This document shows, piece after piece, positions 46,883-59,744 of a DNA stretch of 64,000 nt (the stretch's first letter is position 1; every line of letters begins with the position of its first letter). The notes beneath the pieces were generated by a model. That model was not told the DNA's origin and made no database searches. It saw only the letters and a list, made by a program, of their open reading frames with translations. Source of the DNA: an uncultured Sterolibacterium sp. (GTDB lineage Bacteria; Pseudomonadota; Gammaproteobacteria; Burkholderiales; Rhodocyclaceae); NCBI GenBank assembly GCA_903930535.1, contig CAIYYX010000087.1:17877-81876 (forward strand), in the 5' to 3' direction. The position numbers were made by a program, and so were the translations under genes.

Positions 46883-47329
46883 ATGAGGAAAGAAACCTTC
46901 CTCCCCGTATTGCGCGAACTCGCCCGCTGCTATCAGGCATTCGAAAGTTATTCGTCGAAACACATCCGCACACTCGGGCTAACGCCCGCGCAGTTCGACC
47001 TGATCGTCACTCTCGGCAATACACAGGGCATGAACTTCAAAGAACTGGGCGAGCAGACCCTCATCACCAAGGGCACGCTGACAGGGGTGGTCGATCGTCT
47101 CGTGGTCAAGAAACTGGTGCGGCGCATCGCTTCGCCGACCGATGGACGCAGCCAGACCGTGCAATTGACCGCGCATGGCGAGTCCCTGTTCGCCCGAATT
47201 TTCCCGGCCCATGTCGCCCACGTCAGGGCCGCCTTCGCAGGACTCGATGCAGCCGGATTGGAACAGGCCGAGACCACATTAAGGCAACTGCGCAGTGCCT
47301 TCGCAAAAGCAGGGGAACAGCAGAAATGA
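46883..47329 (+). CDS. MarR-family transcriptional regulator
   Basis: A 148-aa winged-helix regulator. DNA-binding segments LTPAQFDLIVTLGN, FKELGEQTLITKGTLTGVVDRL and the wing RRIASPTDGRSQTVQLTAHGE are clear. It follows ubiK by 6 bp. Members of this family often respond to aromatic acids, so control of the nearby UbiD4 cluster (starting 227 bp downstream) is plausible but inferred. Confidence 0.9.
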   Translation: MRKETFLPVLRELARCYQAFESYSSKHIRTLGLTPAQFDLIVTLGNTQGMNFKELGEQTLITKGTLTGVVDRLVVKKLVRRIASPTDGRSQTVQLTAHGESLFARIFPAHVAHVRAAFAGLDAAGLEQAETTLRQLRSAFAKAGEQQK

Positions 47330-47393
47330 AGTCCTGGAGCCGCAATTTGAGAGAAGCGATACAATCCGGTTTTTCAACCAAGGAGAAGTAATC

Positions 47394-47504
47394 ATGGGCA
47401 AGAGCCAGGACTCGAAGAAAGAGGCCAAGAAGGAACCCGCAAAGACAACGAAGGAAAAAAAGGCAGCGAAGAAAGTCAAGAAAGAAGAAAAAAAACGGCA
47501 ATGA
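47394..47504 (+). CDS. Lysine-rich micro-protein (36 aa)
   Basis: MGKSQDSKKEAKKEPA... is 36 residues long, with about 16 lysines and no hydrophobic segment. The start has an excellent ribosome-binding site, AAGGAG, seven to eight bases before the ATG. A TACAAT -10-like box (47360-47365) lies 28 bp upstream. It may bind nucleic acid, like other short Lys/Ala/Glu-rich proteins; no function is known. It is independent of the flanking marR and receptor genes. Confidence 0.6.
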   Translation: MGKSQDSKKEAKKEPAKTTKEKKAAKKVKKEEKKRQ

Positions 47505-47555
47505 TGAACTGAACTGCAAAACAGGCGGCCGGCAGCCCAAACAAAGGAGAAGACC

Positions 47556-48530
47556 TTGAAAGTGAAATCCCTCAGGCAGCTGGCTCTCGCCGCGATACTC
47601 ACCTGTTCGGCGACCCTTGCTGTTGCCCAAGCATATCCAAGCAGGCCCGTCACCATCGTCGTGCCTTATGCGCCGGGCGGAGCGACAGACATCGTCGTGC
47701 GCATCATGGCCCAGGCGCTCGCGGCCGAACTGGGCCAGGCCTTCCTGATCGAGAACAAGCCGGGCGGCGGCGGCCTGATCGGCATCGAGCAGGTCGCTCG
47801 CGCCAAGCCGGACGGCTACACCCTGCTGGGTGCCAGCACCGGTCCGGTGACAATCAGCCCCCTGCTGTTCAAGGAGCAGAAGTTCGATCCCGTCAAACGA
47901 CTGGATCCGGTCATCATTTTCGCCAACACGCCAGGGATTCTGCTGGTGCGAAATGGCCTTGCCGCAAAAAACGTCGGCGAACTCGTCTCCCTGTCGCGCG
48001 CTTCGCCCGGCGCGCTGAACATGGCCTCGGCCGGCAACGGCAGCCTGCAGCAACTGATAGGCGAGTTCTTCCAGATACAGACCGGCGTCAAATGGACCCA
48101 TATTCCCTTCTCGGGAACGGCCCCCGCACTCAATGAAATGATGGCCGAACGCGTGGATGTCATGGTCGATCTCGTCACGTCGGCGGCGCCTTTCGTCAAG
48201 AGCGGGAAGTTCCGCGCTCTGGCGGTGACGACGCCGGCCCGCTCGAACAGGTTGCCGGATGTCCCGACTCTGCGCGAACTCGGCTACCCAGGCTACAACT
48301 TCAGCGGCTGGCAAGCCCTGCTCGCACCCAAGGGTACACCGCCCGAAGTCGTCGCGCGGTTGAATGCCGTCCTCAATAAGTCACTCAAGACCGAGGACAT
48401 GAAGAATCGGCTGGACAAACTCGGGGCGGAGGCGCTCGGCGGCGACCCGCAGGTACTGGGCAACCAGATGGTTAATGAGCTACGCGAGTGGGAGAGAATC
48501 ATCCGCAGCGCGAATATCGTGGGCGGTTAG
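47556..48530 (+). CDS. Tripartite tricarboxylate transporter (TctC/Bug) substrate-binding protein 2
   Basis: A 324-aa periplasmic receptor with a signal peptide (cleavage near AVAQ/AYP). Family motifs are YPSRPVTIVVPYAPGGATD, IENKPGGGGLIGIEQVA and HIPFSGTAPALNEMMAERVDV. The start is TTG at 47556, supported by AAAGGAGA six bases upstream. The stop codon is followed immediately, with no gap, by the UbiD4 ATG, which is the tightest receptor-decarboxylase coupling in the window. No TctA/TctB genes are present. Confidence 0.92.
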   Translation: MKVKSLRQLALAAILTCSATLAVAQAYPSRPVTIVVPYAPGGATDIVVRIMAQALAAELGQAFLIENKPGGGGLIGIEQVARAKPDGYTLLGASTGPVTISPLLFKEQKFDPVKRLDPVIIFANTPGILLVRNGLAAKNVGELVSLSRASPGALNMASAGNGSLQQLIGEFFQIQTGVKWTHIPFSGTAPALNEMMAERVDVMVDLVTSAAPFVKSGKFRALAVTTPARSNRLPDVPTLRELGYPGYNFSGWQALLAPKGTPPEVVARLNAVLNKSLKTEDMKNRLDKLGAEALGGDPQVLGNQMVNELREWERIIRSANIVGG

Positions 48531-50072
48531 ATGGCACAGTTTCGGAGTTTTCTGGATTTGCTGGAGTCTCTCGGGGAACTCGAGAAAGTGACGGAAGAAG
48601 TCGACCTGAGGTACGTGTCGGCACGCGTCGCCGCATCACCCAAAGCCCTCTGGTTCGAGCGGGTGCGCGGCTACGAGATGGGCATCGTGAGCGGCATACT
48701 CGGCTCGCGCGAACGGCTCGCCGCATGCCTCGATTGCGACCAGCGCGAGATCGGCCGGGCATTTCTGCACAAGCTCCAGAATCGTTGCGCACCGGTCATG
48801 GTAAGGACCGGGCCGGTCAAGGAAGTGATCAAGATCGGCGACGAGGTCGATCTGACCGCATTGCCTGTGCCGCTCATCAGCCAACTCGACGGCGGCCCCT
48901 ACATCACCTCCGCGATCGGCATCGCCAGAGATGCCGAATACGGCCGCAACGTCGGCGCCTACCGGCTGATGATCAGGAACGAACGCGAAACCTCCATCGA
49001 CCTGGTCTCGGCGTCAGATCTCAAACTGTTCTATGAGCGCGCCTTCAAAGAGGGAAAGTCCCTGCCTTTTGCCGTCGCCATCGGCACCCATCCCGCATTG
49101 CTGATGGCCGCCGCGCACATGGCCCCGGCGGGTCAGGACGAGTTCGAACTGGCCGGCGGCTTGGCCGGCGCGCCCATCAATCTCGTGAAATGCGAGACCA
49201 TAGACCTCGAAGTGCCGGCCGATGCCGAACTGGTGCTGGAAGGCGAACTCCTGCCGACCGGTTGGACAGAGGACGAAGGCCGGTTCGGCGATTTCACGGG
49301 ATTCGTGGGTCCACTCAAGTGGAACCCCATATTCCGCGTCAACGCGATCACGCACAGGCGCGACGCAATCTTCTATGCGCTGCACATGCCCGACGAGGTC
49401 GATTATCTCGTCGCGCCGCCGCTCGAGGGCTCGGGCTGGCAGGCCCTGGCCAATGCCGGCGTGACCGCAACCGCGGTCTATGCGCCGCAGGCAGCGGGAT
49501 GCAACTTCAATCTCTATGCCTCGATCAGGAAGCGTCCGGGCGAAGGAAAGAACGCGGTTCTCGCGCTGCTGCCGCTGAAAAGGGTGAAGCATGTCGTCGT
49601 CACCGACGAAGACGTCGATATCTTCGATCCCGCCGATCTTGAGCGCGCGATCGCCTATCGCGTCCGCCCGGCGCAAGACATCATCGTCGTCCCCGGCGCG
49701 CGCGGCTCGCATCTGGATCCGAGCGTTCAGCTTCAGGTCACCAAGGGCGCGTTGGCCCCCTTGACCGCGAAGTGGGGACTTGATGCGACGATTCCCGAAG
49801 GAGCGGACCTCGCCGAATATGAAACCATACGCTATCCCTTCCGCGAGAACTGCAGCGACATGGCCTCGCCCGTCGCTGCAGCAGGGATCGATTTGGCAGA
49901 ACAGATCGCGGCCTATCTCGACGCACCGAAACACTTTGCCGAAGTGCTCGCCCATTTCGGCGCCACCTCGCAGCGCGACATCGTCCGGGCATGGGGCGAA
50001 CTGCGCAAGGCGAAGAGGCTTGGGCGCGAGCAACGTACCGGCCGCTACGTCCTGCAGAACACCGCAATCTAA
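48531..50072 (+). CDS. UbiD-family decarboxylase 4 (Glu-to-Asp at a catalytic acid)
   Basis: A 513-aa UbiD protein of the UbiD3 subtype. Asn140 and Arg145 (RNVGAYRLMI), Glu204 (QDEFELAGG) and Glu249 are conserved. The motif reads DEGRFGDFTGF, so the last acid is Asp254 instead of Glu (UbiD3 has EGRFGEF). The His of the UbiD1/2 KHGA motif is not evident. The change is conservative, and activity may be kept or altered. The ATG directly abuts the receptor stop, and a hydroxyacyl-CoA hydrolase follows 12 bp later. Confidence 0.88.
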   Translation: MAQFRSFLDLLESLGELEKVTEEVDLRYVSARVAASPKALWFERVRGYEMGIVSGILGSRERLAACLDCDQREIGRAFLHKLQNRCAPVMVRTGPVKEVIKIGDEVDLTALPVPLISQLDGGPYITSAIGIARDAEYGRNVGAYRLMIRNERETSIDLVSASDLKLFYERAFKEGKSLPFAVAIGTHPALLMAAAHMAPAGQDEFELAGGLAGAPINLVKCETIDLEVPADAELVLEGELLPTGWTEDEGRFGDFTGFVGPLKWNPIFRVNAITHRRDAIFYALHMPDEVDYLVAPPLEGSGWQALANAGVTATAVYAPQAAGCNFNLYASIRKRPGEGKNAVLALLPLKRVKHVVVTDEDVDIFDPADLERAIAYRVRPAQDIIVVPGARGSHLDPSVQLQVTKGALAPLTAKWGLDATIPEGADLAEYETIRYPFRENCSDMASPVAAAGIDLAEQIAAYLDAPKHFAEVLAHFGATSQRDIVRAWGELRKAKRLGREQRTGRYVLQNTAI

Positions 50073-50084
50073 CCCCTGGAAACC

Positions 50085-51122
50085 ATGGAAAATCCGTTCG
50101 AACTGCTTTGCACGATACAGGGCCACGCCGGCGTCATCACGCTCAACCGGCCCGAAGTTCTCAATGTGCTGAATCTGACCATGCTGGCCGCGATGAAGCG
50201 GCAATTGCATGACTGGTCGACCAACGAACAGGTCAAGGCGGTCATCGTGCGGGGTGCCGGAACAAAGGCTTTTTGTGCCGGCGGCGACGTGCGCGCCGTC
50301 TTTGAAGCCCGCGGCAACGACGAATTCATGGACCGAGTGTACCGGGTCGAGTACGAACTCGACGAATACATCAGCCGCTATCCCAAACCTTATGTGGCGC
50401 TGATGTCCGGCTATACGATGGGAGGCGGCTGCGGCATTTCCATCCACGGAAAGTATCGCGTGGTCACGGAGACCACGGTCATCGCGATGCCGGAAGTGGC
50501 GATCGGATTGTTTCCGGACATCGCCGCCGCCCACTTTCTGGCGCGTTGCCCGGGAGCGACGGGAATGTATCTCGGTCTCACCGGCGCCCGCATCAGCGGC
50601 GCGGATGCCCTTTATCTGGGCTTGGCCGACTATTGCCTGGAAAGTGAAAGCCTCGATTCCCTGGTCGCGCAACTTGCCGACTCCGGCGACGCGGAGCGCA
50701 CCCTCGCCCAGTTCGCCGTACCGCGACAAGAGAGCAGGGTCGAATTCCTGCGGCAGGAAATCGACGCCTGCTTCAGTCGCGACTCGGTCGCGGAAGTCCT
50801 GGCCGCACTGCAGTCCCAGCCCGGAGATTGGGCAAGGGAGGCTGGCAATGCGATGCGCTCGGCCTCGCCGACCAGCCTGGAAATTAGCTTCCGGGTCATC
50901 CGCGAAGGCCGGGGCAAGTCGTTGCGCGAATGCTTCAGCGCGGATTTCCGCGTCGCGCAACGCCTGATGCGACAGAAGGAATATTTTGAGGGGGTCAGGG
51001 CCCTCATCATCGACAAGGACCGCAAGCCACGGTGGAACCCGCCTTCACTGGCAGCAGTCGATAGCCAGGCAATCGACAGGTGTTTCTCCTCTCTTGGCGG
51101 AAGTGAGCTGACGTTTCCCTGA
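50085..51122 (+). CDS. Enoyl-CoA hydratase/isomerase family, 3-hydroxyisobutyryl-CoA hydrolase type
   Basis: A 345-aa crotonase-fold protein. The oxyanion-hole segments are KAFCAGGDVRAV and SGYTMGGGCGISIHG, and AMPEVAIGLFPDIAAAHFL closely resembles the MPE..IGLFPDVG signature of 3-hydroxyisobutyryl-CoA hydrolases. It would hydrolyse a hydroxyacyl-CoA thioester, as in valine breakdown, but its place behind UbiD4 suggests a role with the product of that decarboxylase. The actual substrate is unknown. Confidence 0.85.
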   Translation: MENPFELLCTIQGHAGVITLNRPEVLNVLNLTMLAAMKRQLHDWSTNEQVKAVIVRGAGTKAFCAGGDVRAVFEARGNDEFMDRVYRVEYELDEYISRYPKPYVALMSGYTMGGGCGISIHGKYRVVTETTVIAMPEVAIGLFPDIAAAHFLARCPGATGMYLGLTGARISGADALYLGLADYCLESESLDSLVAQLADSGDAERTLAQFAVPRQESRVEFLRQEIDACFSRDSVAEVLAALQSQPGDWAREAGNAMRSASPTSLEISFRVIREGRGKSLRECFSADFRVAQRLMRQKEYFEGVRALIIDKDRKPRWNPPSLAAVDSQAIDRCFSSLGGSELTFP

Positions 51123-51152
51123 TTTACCGAGAATTCTGCGGCGGCCTATAAT
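51123..51152 (+). promoter_or_regulatory. Probable promoter of comM
   Basis: TTTACC (51123-51128) and a perfect TATAAT (51147-51152) are 18 bases apart. This lies 29 bp before the comM start codon. Confidence 0.5.
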
Positions 51153-51181
51153 CGGCGTATCCGCCCACACTCTCATTTGTC

Positions 51182-52678
51182 ATGTCCCTGGCCGTCTTGA
51201 AGAGCCGCGCCCTTTCCGGCATGGAGGCACCCGAGGTCACCGTCGAGGTGAATCTTGCCAATGGCTTGCCGGCCTTCACCCTGGTCGGCCTGCCTGACAC
51301 CGAGGTCAAGGAATCGCGGGACCGCGTGCGTGCGGCAATCCAGAACTGCAATTTCGCGTTTCCGCAACGGCGCATCACGGTCAATCTCGCCCCTGCGGAT
51401 CTGCCCAAGGAATCCGGACGCTTCGATCTGCCGATCGCGCTAGGCATCCTGATCGCCTCGGGTCAGATCAAGGGCGTCGCGCTCGATGGCCATGAATTCG
51501 CCGGCGAACTGGCGCTCGGTGGAGAACTGCGCGACATTCGCGGCGCACTGGCGATGTGCGTTTCCGCCGCGAACTCCGAGCGCGCCTTCGTTCTGCCCGC
51601 CGGTAACGCCGCCGAGGCGGCACAGGTACGATCGGCGACCATCCTGCCGGCGAACACGCTGCTCGAGGTCTGCGCCCATGTGAGCGGCCAGAAGCTTTTG
51701 CTCCCCTATAGAGGCCGGGCACTGGCGGTTCCACCGACGTATCCGGATCTCTCCGACGTCAAGGGTCAAGCACTGGCCAGGCGTGCACTGGAAGTTGCAG
51801 CCGCAGGTGGCCACAGCCTGCTGTTTTCCGGACCGCCAGGCGCGGGCAAGTCCATGCTGGCCGCGCGCTTCCCCGGAATCCTGCCGCCGATGAGCGAGAC
51901 AGAGTCCCTGGAAAGTGCCGCCGTTTTATCCCTGGCCGGCCGCTTCAAGGTCGAAGACTGGGGCCGGCGTCCTTTCCGCGCGCCGCACCACTCGGCTTCG
52001 GCAGCGGCGCTGGTCGGCGGCGGCAATGTCCCGCGTCCCGGCGAGATTTCGCTCGCTCATCACGGCGTGTTGTTCCTGGACGAGTTGCCGGAGTTCGAGC
52101 GGCGCGTCCTGGAGGCGCTCAGGGAGCCCATGGAGTGCGGCCACATTTCCATCGCCCGCGCCGCGCTAAGCGTCGACTTTCCTGCACGCTTCCAGTTCCT
52201 GGCGGCGATGAATCCCTGTCCTTGCGGCTGGCTCGGCCATGCTTCCGGCCGCTGCCGCTGCACGCCGGATCAGGTCGCACGCTATCGCGGCAAGCTTTCC
52301 GGGCCGCTGCTCGATCGCATAGACCTGATGATGGAAGTGCCGGCACTCTCTGATGGCGAACTGCAGGGGAAGTGCGATAATGAAGCCTCGGCTGCGGTGC
52401 GGACACGCGTGGTGGCCGCCCGCGAAATCCAACTCGCACGCCAGGGCAAAGCCAACGCCGCTCTGGGCACACAGGAGATCGAGATCCACTGCGTGCTCGA
52501 TGCGCCGGCGAGAGAATTGCTGAAGCAAGCCATATACCGCTTCAACCTTTCCGGTCGCGCTTATCACAGGGTGCTGAAAGTCGCCCGCAGCATCGCCGAT
52601 CTCGCCGCAACAGCAACCGTCCTGAGCGCCCATGTGGCCGAAGCCATCCATTACCGCCGAGGTCTGTCCGAAGCTTAG
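51182..52678 (+). CDS. comM: ComM/YifB-family AAA+ ATPase (Mg-chelatase-like)
   Basis: A 498-aa protein with an N-terminal Lon-protease-like domain (MSLAVLKSRALSGMEAPEV) and a Mg-chelatase ATPase with Walker A FSGPPGAGKSM, Walker B VLFLDELPEFER and the C-terminal RAYHRVLKVARSIADL. ComM is a hexameric helicase that extends branch migration during natural transformation. The four-cysteine region NPCPCGWLGHASGRCRC is typical. It has its own promoter upstream. No other competence genes are in the window. Confidence 0.93.
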   Translation: MSLAVLKSRALSGMEAPEVTVEVNLANGLPAFTLVGLPDTEVKESRDRVRAAIQNCNFAFPQRRITVNLAPADLPKESGRFDLPIALGILIASGQIKGVALDGHEFAGELALGGELRDIRGALAMCVSAANSERAFVLPAGNAAEAAQVRSATILPANTLLEVCAHVSGQKLLLPYRGRALAVPPTYPDLSDVKGQALARRALEVAAAGGHSLLFSGPPGAGKSMLAARFPGILPPMSETESLESAAVLSLAGRFKVEDWGRRPFRAPHHSASAAALVGGGNVPRPGEISLAHHGVLFLDELPEFERRVLEALREPMECGHISIARAALSVDFPARFQFLAAMNPCPCGWLGHASGRCRCTPDQVARYRGKLSGPLLDRIDLMMEVPALSDGELQGKCDNEASAAVRTRVVAAREIQLARQGKANAALGTQEIEIHCVLDAPARELLKQAIYRFNLSGRAYHRVLKVARSIADLAATATVLSAHVAEAIHYRRGLSEA

Positions 52679-52697
52679 AGATTTTTCCGAAAACATC

Positions 52698-53069
52698 ATG
52701 GCCCAACCTCACCCTCTCTGGCGACTGCTTGCCGCCAGCATCATCGCCTTGGTTCTCGCTGGCGCCGGCTATACCTGGCTGTCGCTGAACTATAGCTACT
52801 CCGAAGGCGAGCGCGCCGGCTATGTGCAGAAACTGTCCAAGAAAGGCTGGATCTGCAAGACCTGGGAAGGCGAACTGGCGATGGTGGCCATGCCCGGCTC
52901 TCTCGCCGAGAAATTTCCATTTTCCATCCGCGATGCTGCCGTAGCAGCAAAGGTGGAAAAAACCATGGGCAAGCGCGTCTCCCTGCTCTATGAGCAACAT
53001 GTCGGTGTGCCCTCCTCCTGTTTCGGCGAGACCGATCACTTCATCGTTGACGTCAGGTCCGTAGAGTAG
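52698..53069 (+). CDS. Small membrane-anchored hypothetical protein (123 aa)
   Basis: One N-terminal transmembrane segment (LLAASIIALVLAGAGYTWLS) followed by a soluble domain with YSEGERAGYVQKLSKKGWICK and a later CFGETDHF. Homologs are common in betaproteobacteria and are uncharacterised. It ends 2 bp before the Bcr/CflA transporter gene and is likely co-transcribed with it. Confidence 0.75.
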   Translation: MAQPHPLWRLLAASIIALVLAGAGYTWLSLNYSYSEGERAGYVQKLSKKGWICKTWEGELAMVAMPGSLAEKFPFSIRDAAVAAKVEKTMGKRVSLLYEQHVGVPSSCFGETDHFIVDVRSVE

Positions 53070-53071
53070 GC

Positions 53072-54268
53072 ATGTCAGACCTGTCTAAGCCCATCGACAC
53101 GGGACGGCTGTCGCTGCTCCTGGCCGGCCTGTCCGCCATCGGGCCGTTTTCCATCGATGCCTACCTGCCGGCGTTTCCGGCGATCGGCGCGGCGCTTGGC
53201 GCCAGCCCCGTCGAGGTACAGCAGACACTGACCGCCTTCCTGCTGCCCTTCACCTTCATGATGTTATGGCACGGCACCTTGTCAGATGCCCTGGGTCGGC
53301 GCCGCGTGATTCTCGTCGGCCTGGGACTGTACGTGCTTGCCTCCGCGCTGTGCATCTTCGCCACCCGGATCGAGCATCTCTGGCTCGGTCGCGCGCTGCA
53401 AGGGCTTGTCGCCGGCGCCGGAATGGTGGTCGGGCGGGCGATCATACGGGATTTCTTGAGCGGGGCGGCGGCACAAAAACTGATGTCGCAGGTGAGCATC
53501 ATGTTTGCCCTCGCCCCGGCGATCGCACCTGTGATCGGCGGCTGGACTCAGTCCTTTTTCGACTGGCGCGGCATCTTCGCTTTTCTCGTCATCTTCGGCT
53601 CGGCCCTGTGGCTGGCGTGCTGGCGCTGGCTGCCTGAGACACTGCAGCCTGCCCAGCGGCAGAGCCTGCATCCGGTGCAACTGGCGCGCGCCTATCGCAG
53701 CGTTTTTTCCAACACCGTGTTCATGCGTCTGGCCGCGGCGCTGGCCCTTAGCTTCGCCGGTTTCTTCCTCTATGTGCTGGCGGCGCCGGTTTTCCTGGTC
53801 AGGCATCTCGGGCTCTCGCCCCAGGAATTTTCCTGGATGTTCCTGCCCATGGTGATCGGGATAATGGCGGGCTCATTCACTTCCGGTCACTTGGCCGGAA
53901 GGCTGTCGCAGACGCGCACGATTGCCTTCGGCTATACGATGATGATATTCGCCGCCGCGCTCAACATCGCCCTCAATCTCGCCTTGCCGCCGGGTCTGCC
54001 CTGGTCGGTGCTGCCGCTGCCGCTGTATGCCTTCGGCCTGGCCTTGACGATGCCCAGCCTGCAAATCCAGGCCCTCGATCTTTTCCCGGAAAAACGCGGT
54101 CTTGCCGCGAGCTGCCAGGCCACGGTACTGAACGGCATCAGCACCATCACCGCCGCGCTGATCGTGCCGCTTATCTGGGACTCGACGCTGACCCTGGCCT
54201 ATGGCATGGCCGGATTCCTGATCCTGGGCCTGTCAAGCTTCGCCGCCTGGCGACTTCAGAGAGTCTGA
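53072..54268 (+). CDS. Bcr/CflA-family multidrug efflux MFS transporter
   Basis: A 398-aa drug:proton antiporter with 12 membrane segments. FSIDAYLPAFPAIGAALG and the loop GTLSDALGRRRVIL are hallmarks of the Bcr/CflA (DHA1) family. The end overlaps the converging MFS gene by 13 bp. Substrate drugs cannot be predicted. Confidence 0.88.
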   Translation: MSDLSKPIDTGRLSLLLAGLSAIGPFSIDAYLPAFPAIGAALGASPVEVQQTLTAFLLPFTFMMLWHGTLSDALGRRRVILVGLGLYVLASALCIFATRIEHLWLGRALQGLVAGAGMVVGRAIIRDFLSGAAAQKLMSQVSIMFALAPAIAPVIGGWTQSFFDWRGIFAFLVIFGSALWLACWRWLPETLQPAQRQSLHPVQLARAYRSVFSNTVFMRLAAALALSFAGFFLYVLAAPVFLVRHLGLSPQEFSWMFLPMVIGIMAGSFTSGHLAGRLSQTRTIAFGYTMMIFAAALNIALNLALPPGLPWSVLPLPLYAFGLALTMPSLQIQALDLFPEKRGLAASCQATVLNGISTITAALIVPLIWDSTLTLAYGMAGFLILGLSSFAAWRLQRV

Positions 54269-55587
54269 GCGCAGCGGCTCTCGCGCGCGAACAAGATCAG
54301 CAGGAACGATAAGGCGATCGCCGCAACGATCAGGACGAAGCCGGCCTGGTAGGCGGAGGCATCGTAGATGCGCGCGCCACCGCCCATGGCGCCGTGCCAG
54401 TGGCGGTCAAGCATCCAGCCTATGCCAGGCTGCAACAGCATGCCGCCGATCAGCGATCCCATGTTGCAGAAACCGGAGGCTGTGCCGGTCAGCCGCAACG
54501 GCACCGACTCCTTGGCCCAGGCGAAACCGATGATGATATTGCCGGCGGCGAAACCCACCGCCAGCAGGAGCGCCACCAGGAGCCACAGCGGCAGCGGCAG
54601 GAAAACGATGGCCACCCAGCCGCCAAGGGCGAGAGCCGTGCTCAGCACATAGAGCGGCTTCCTCCGCCCCTGCCGCTGCGACCAGGTGCCGAGCAGCGGC
54701 CCGCCCAGCGCCCAACTGATCAGCAGGGCCGAGGTGATCGCCGCCGCCGATTTCGCATCCAGACCATACACCTGGCGCAGGTAGGGCACGCCCCAAAGCC
54801 CACCGAAGGAGAGGATGGCGCCGGTGAGCCCGACCGGCGCCAGCAGCAGTATCCAACTGTTGCGGTAGGAGAGCACTTCGCCCAGACCCTTCAACACCGG
54901 CGTGTGTTGTCGGTCGTGGCCGCCTACGAAATGGCTTCTGTAACCGGCGTCCTCCGGATCGTCCTTCACCCACAGCCAGATGGCTGCGCAAAGCAGTGCC
55001 GTCAGCCCCGCCGAAGCGCCCATCACCTCGCGCCAGCCGAAGGCTTCCACCAGCAGGCGCAAGGGCACGCCGGCGGCAACGCCGCCGACCACGCCCATCA
55101 GGAGCGCCATGCCCGAGACCAGTGGGTAATGGCGCGGGGCAAACCAGTGACTGGCAAGCTTCAGCATCGAAACGAAAGCCACCGCCACGGCAGCACCTAT
55201 CAAGAGCCGTCCGGCATCGGCCCACCAGAGGCTGGTCGCCGCTGCGAACAAGGCGGTGCCGAGAGCGGCGACGCCGGCGCCCAGCGCCAACAGTTTCCTC
55301 GGACCCCAGCGGTCGGCAATCACGCCCGTCGGAACCTGCATCATCACGTAGGAATAGAAATAGAAACCGGAGAGATTGCCAAGCGCCGCCGCGCCTATGG
55401 AGAACTCGGCCATCAACTGCTCGGTGATGACCGCGGGGGCCACGCGCTGATAGAAACCTACGAGATACAGCAGTGCACCCAGTCCCCACACCGACCAGGA
55501 AAGCCAGGGCGGCGGCAGGGGATTGCCGGCAAGTCCGCCGCCGCTTCGCTTCACCTCGGACTCAGCACTGTTCCCAGGGCAGGCCAT
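54256..55587 (-). CDS. MFS transporter, GlpT/anion-symporter-like
   Basis: A 443-aa major facilitator protein. Features such as FYQRVAPAVITEQLMAEF, QVPTGVIADRWGPRKLL and GIADRR-like charged loops fit the anion:cation symporter group of MFS proteins. The start is uncertain. ATG at 55587 lies inside the rhodanese gene, whereas GTG at 55554 would avoid most of the overlap but has GAGG directly against it. Converges on the Bcr/CflA gene with a 13 bp overlap. Confidence 0.8.
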   Translation of the reverse strand: MACPGNSAESEVKRSGGGLAGNPLPPPWLSWSVWGLGALLYLVGFYQRVAPAVITEQLMAEFSIGAAALGNLSGFYFYSYVMMQVPTGVIADRWGPRKLLALGAGVAALGTALFAAATSLWWADAGRLLIGAAVAVAFVSMLKLASHWFAPRHYPLVSGMALLMGVVGGVAAGVPLRLLVEAFGWREVMGASAGLTALLCAAIWLWVKDDPEDAGYRSHFVGGHDRQHTPVLKGLGEVLSYRNSWILLLAPVGLTGAILSFGGLWGVPYLRQVYGLDAKSAAAITSALLISWALGGPLLGTWSQRQGRRKPLYVLSTALALGGWVAIVFLPLPLWLLVALLLAVGFAAGNIIIGFAWAKESVPLRLTGTASGFCNMGSLIGGMLLQPGIGWMLDRHWHGAMGGGARIYDASAYQAGFVLIVAAIALSFLLILFARESRCAQTL

Positions 55588-55948
55588 CGTGACGCCAGCC
55601 GGCGAGTGTGCCGCGCTGGTGATGGTCGTCCAGTTCGCCCTCGAAGCCATGCAGGATATTGAACACCTCGGTGAAGCCGGCCTGCTCCAGCGCAGCACCG
55701 GCGTCCCTGGAACGGTTGCCGCTGCGGCAGATCAACACGATGGGGCGGTCCACGCTGGCCGCCTTCTTCACATGGGCGACGAAGTGCGGGTTGATCTCCC
55801 AGTCGGGACCGTCGTTCCAGGGAATCATGATGGCACCGACAGGATGTCCGACGAACAGGAACTCCATTTCGCTCCTGACATCGACGAATAGGGCCAGCGG
55901 GTTGGCGTGGAGCAACTGGTGCGCTTCTTTCGGGGTGAGGTGTTTCAT
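55562..55948 (-). CDS. Rhodanese-like sulfurtransferase
   Basis: A single-domain rhodanese of 128 aa. The motif LICRSGNRSRDAG supplies the active-site cysteine loop, and FVDVRSEMEFLFVGHPVGA is the entry strand. I start at MKHLTPKEAHQLL; the longer reading lacks domain support. It overlaps the start of the downstream MFS gene by about 26 bp. It would transfer sulfane sulfur; the partner is unknown. Confidence 0.9.
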   Translation of the reverse strand: MKHLTPKEAHQLLHANPLALFVDVRSEMEFLFVGHPVGAIMIPWNDGPDWEINPHFVAHVKKAASVDRPIVLICRSGNRSRDAGAALEQAGFTEVFNILHGFEGELDDHHQRGTLAGWRHDGLPWEQC

Positions 55949-56069
55949 GGCGAATTCCCGGTTGCCGATCGTGTAAAACATTATAGCCCAGAGGGGCGGC
56001 GCCCCATTTGCCGGGCGGCGCAGGCATTCCGGCATGATAAAATCTGCGGCCACGCTTGGCAGAACCTTC

Positions 56070-59735
<3,666 letters not shown>

Positions 59736-59744
59736 GAGCAGGAA

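Noticed and set aside
55949..56069. Possible SAH or cobalamin riboswitch upstream of metH
   Set aside because: The gap is only 121 bp and shows none of the conserved core sequences of either class; the GC-rich palindromic stretch is not diagnostic.
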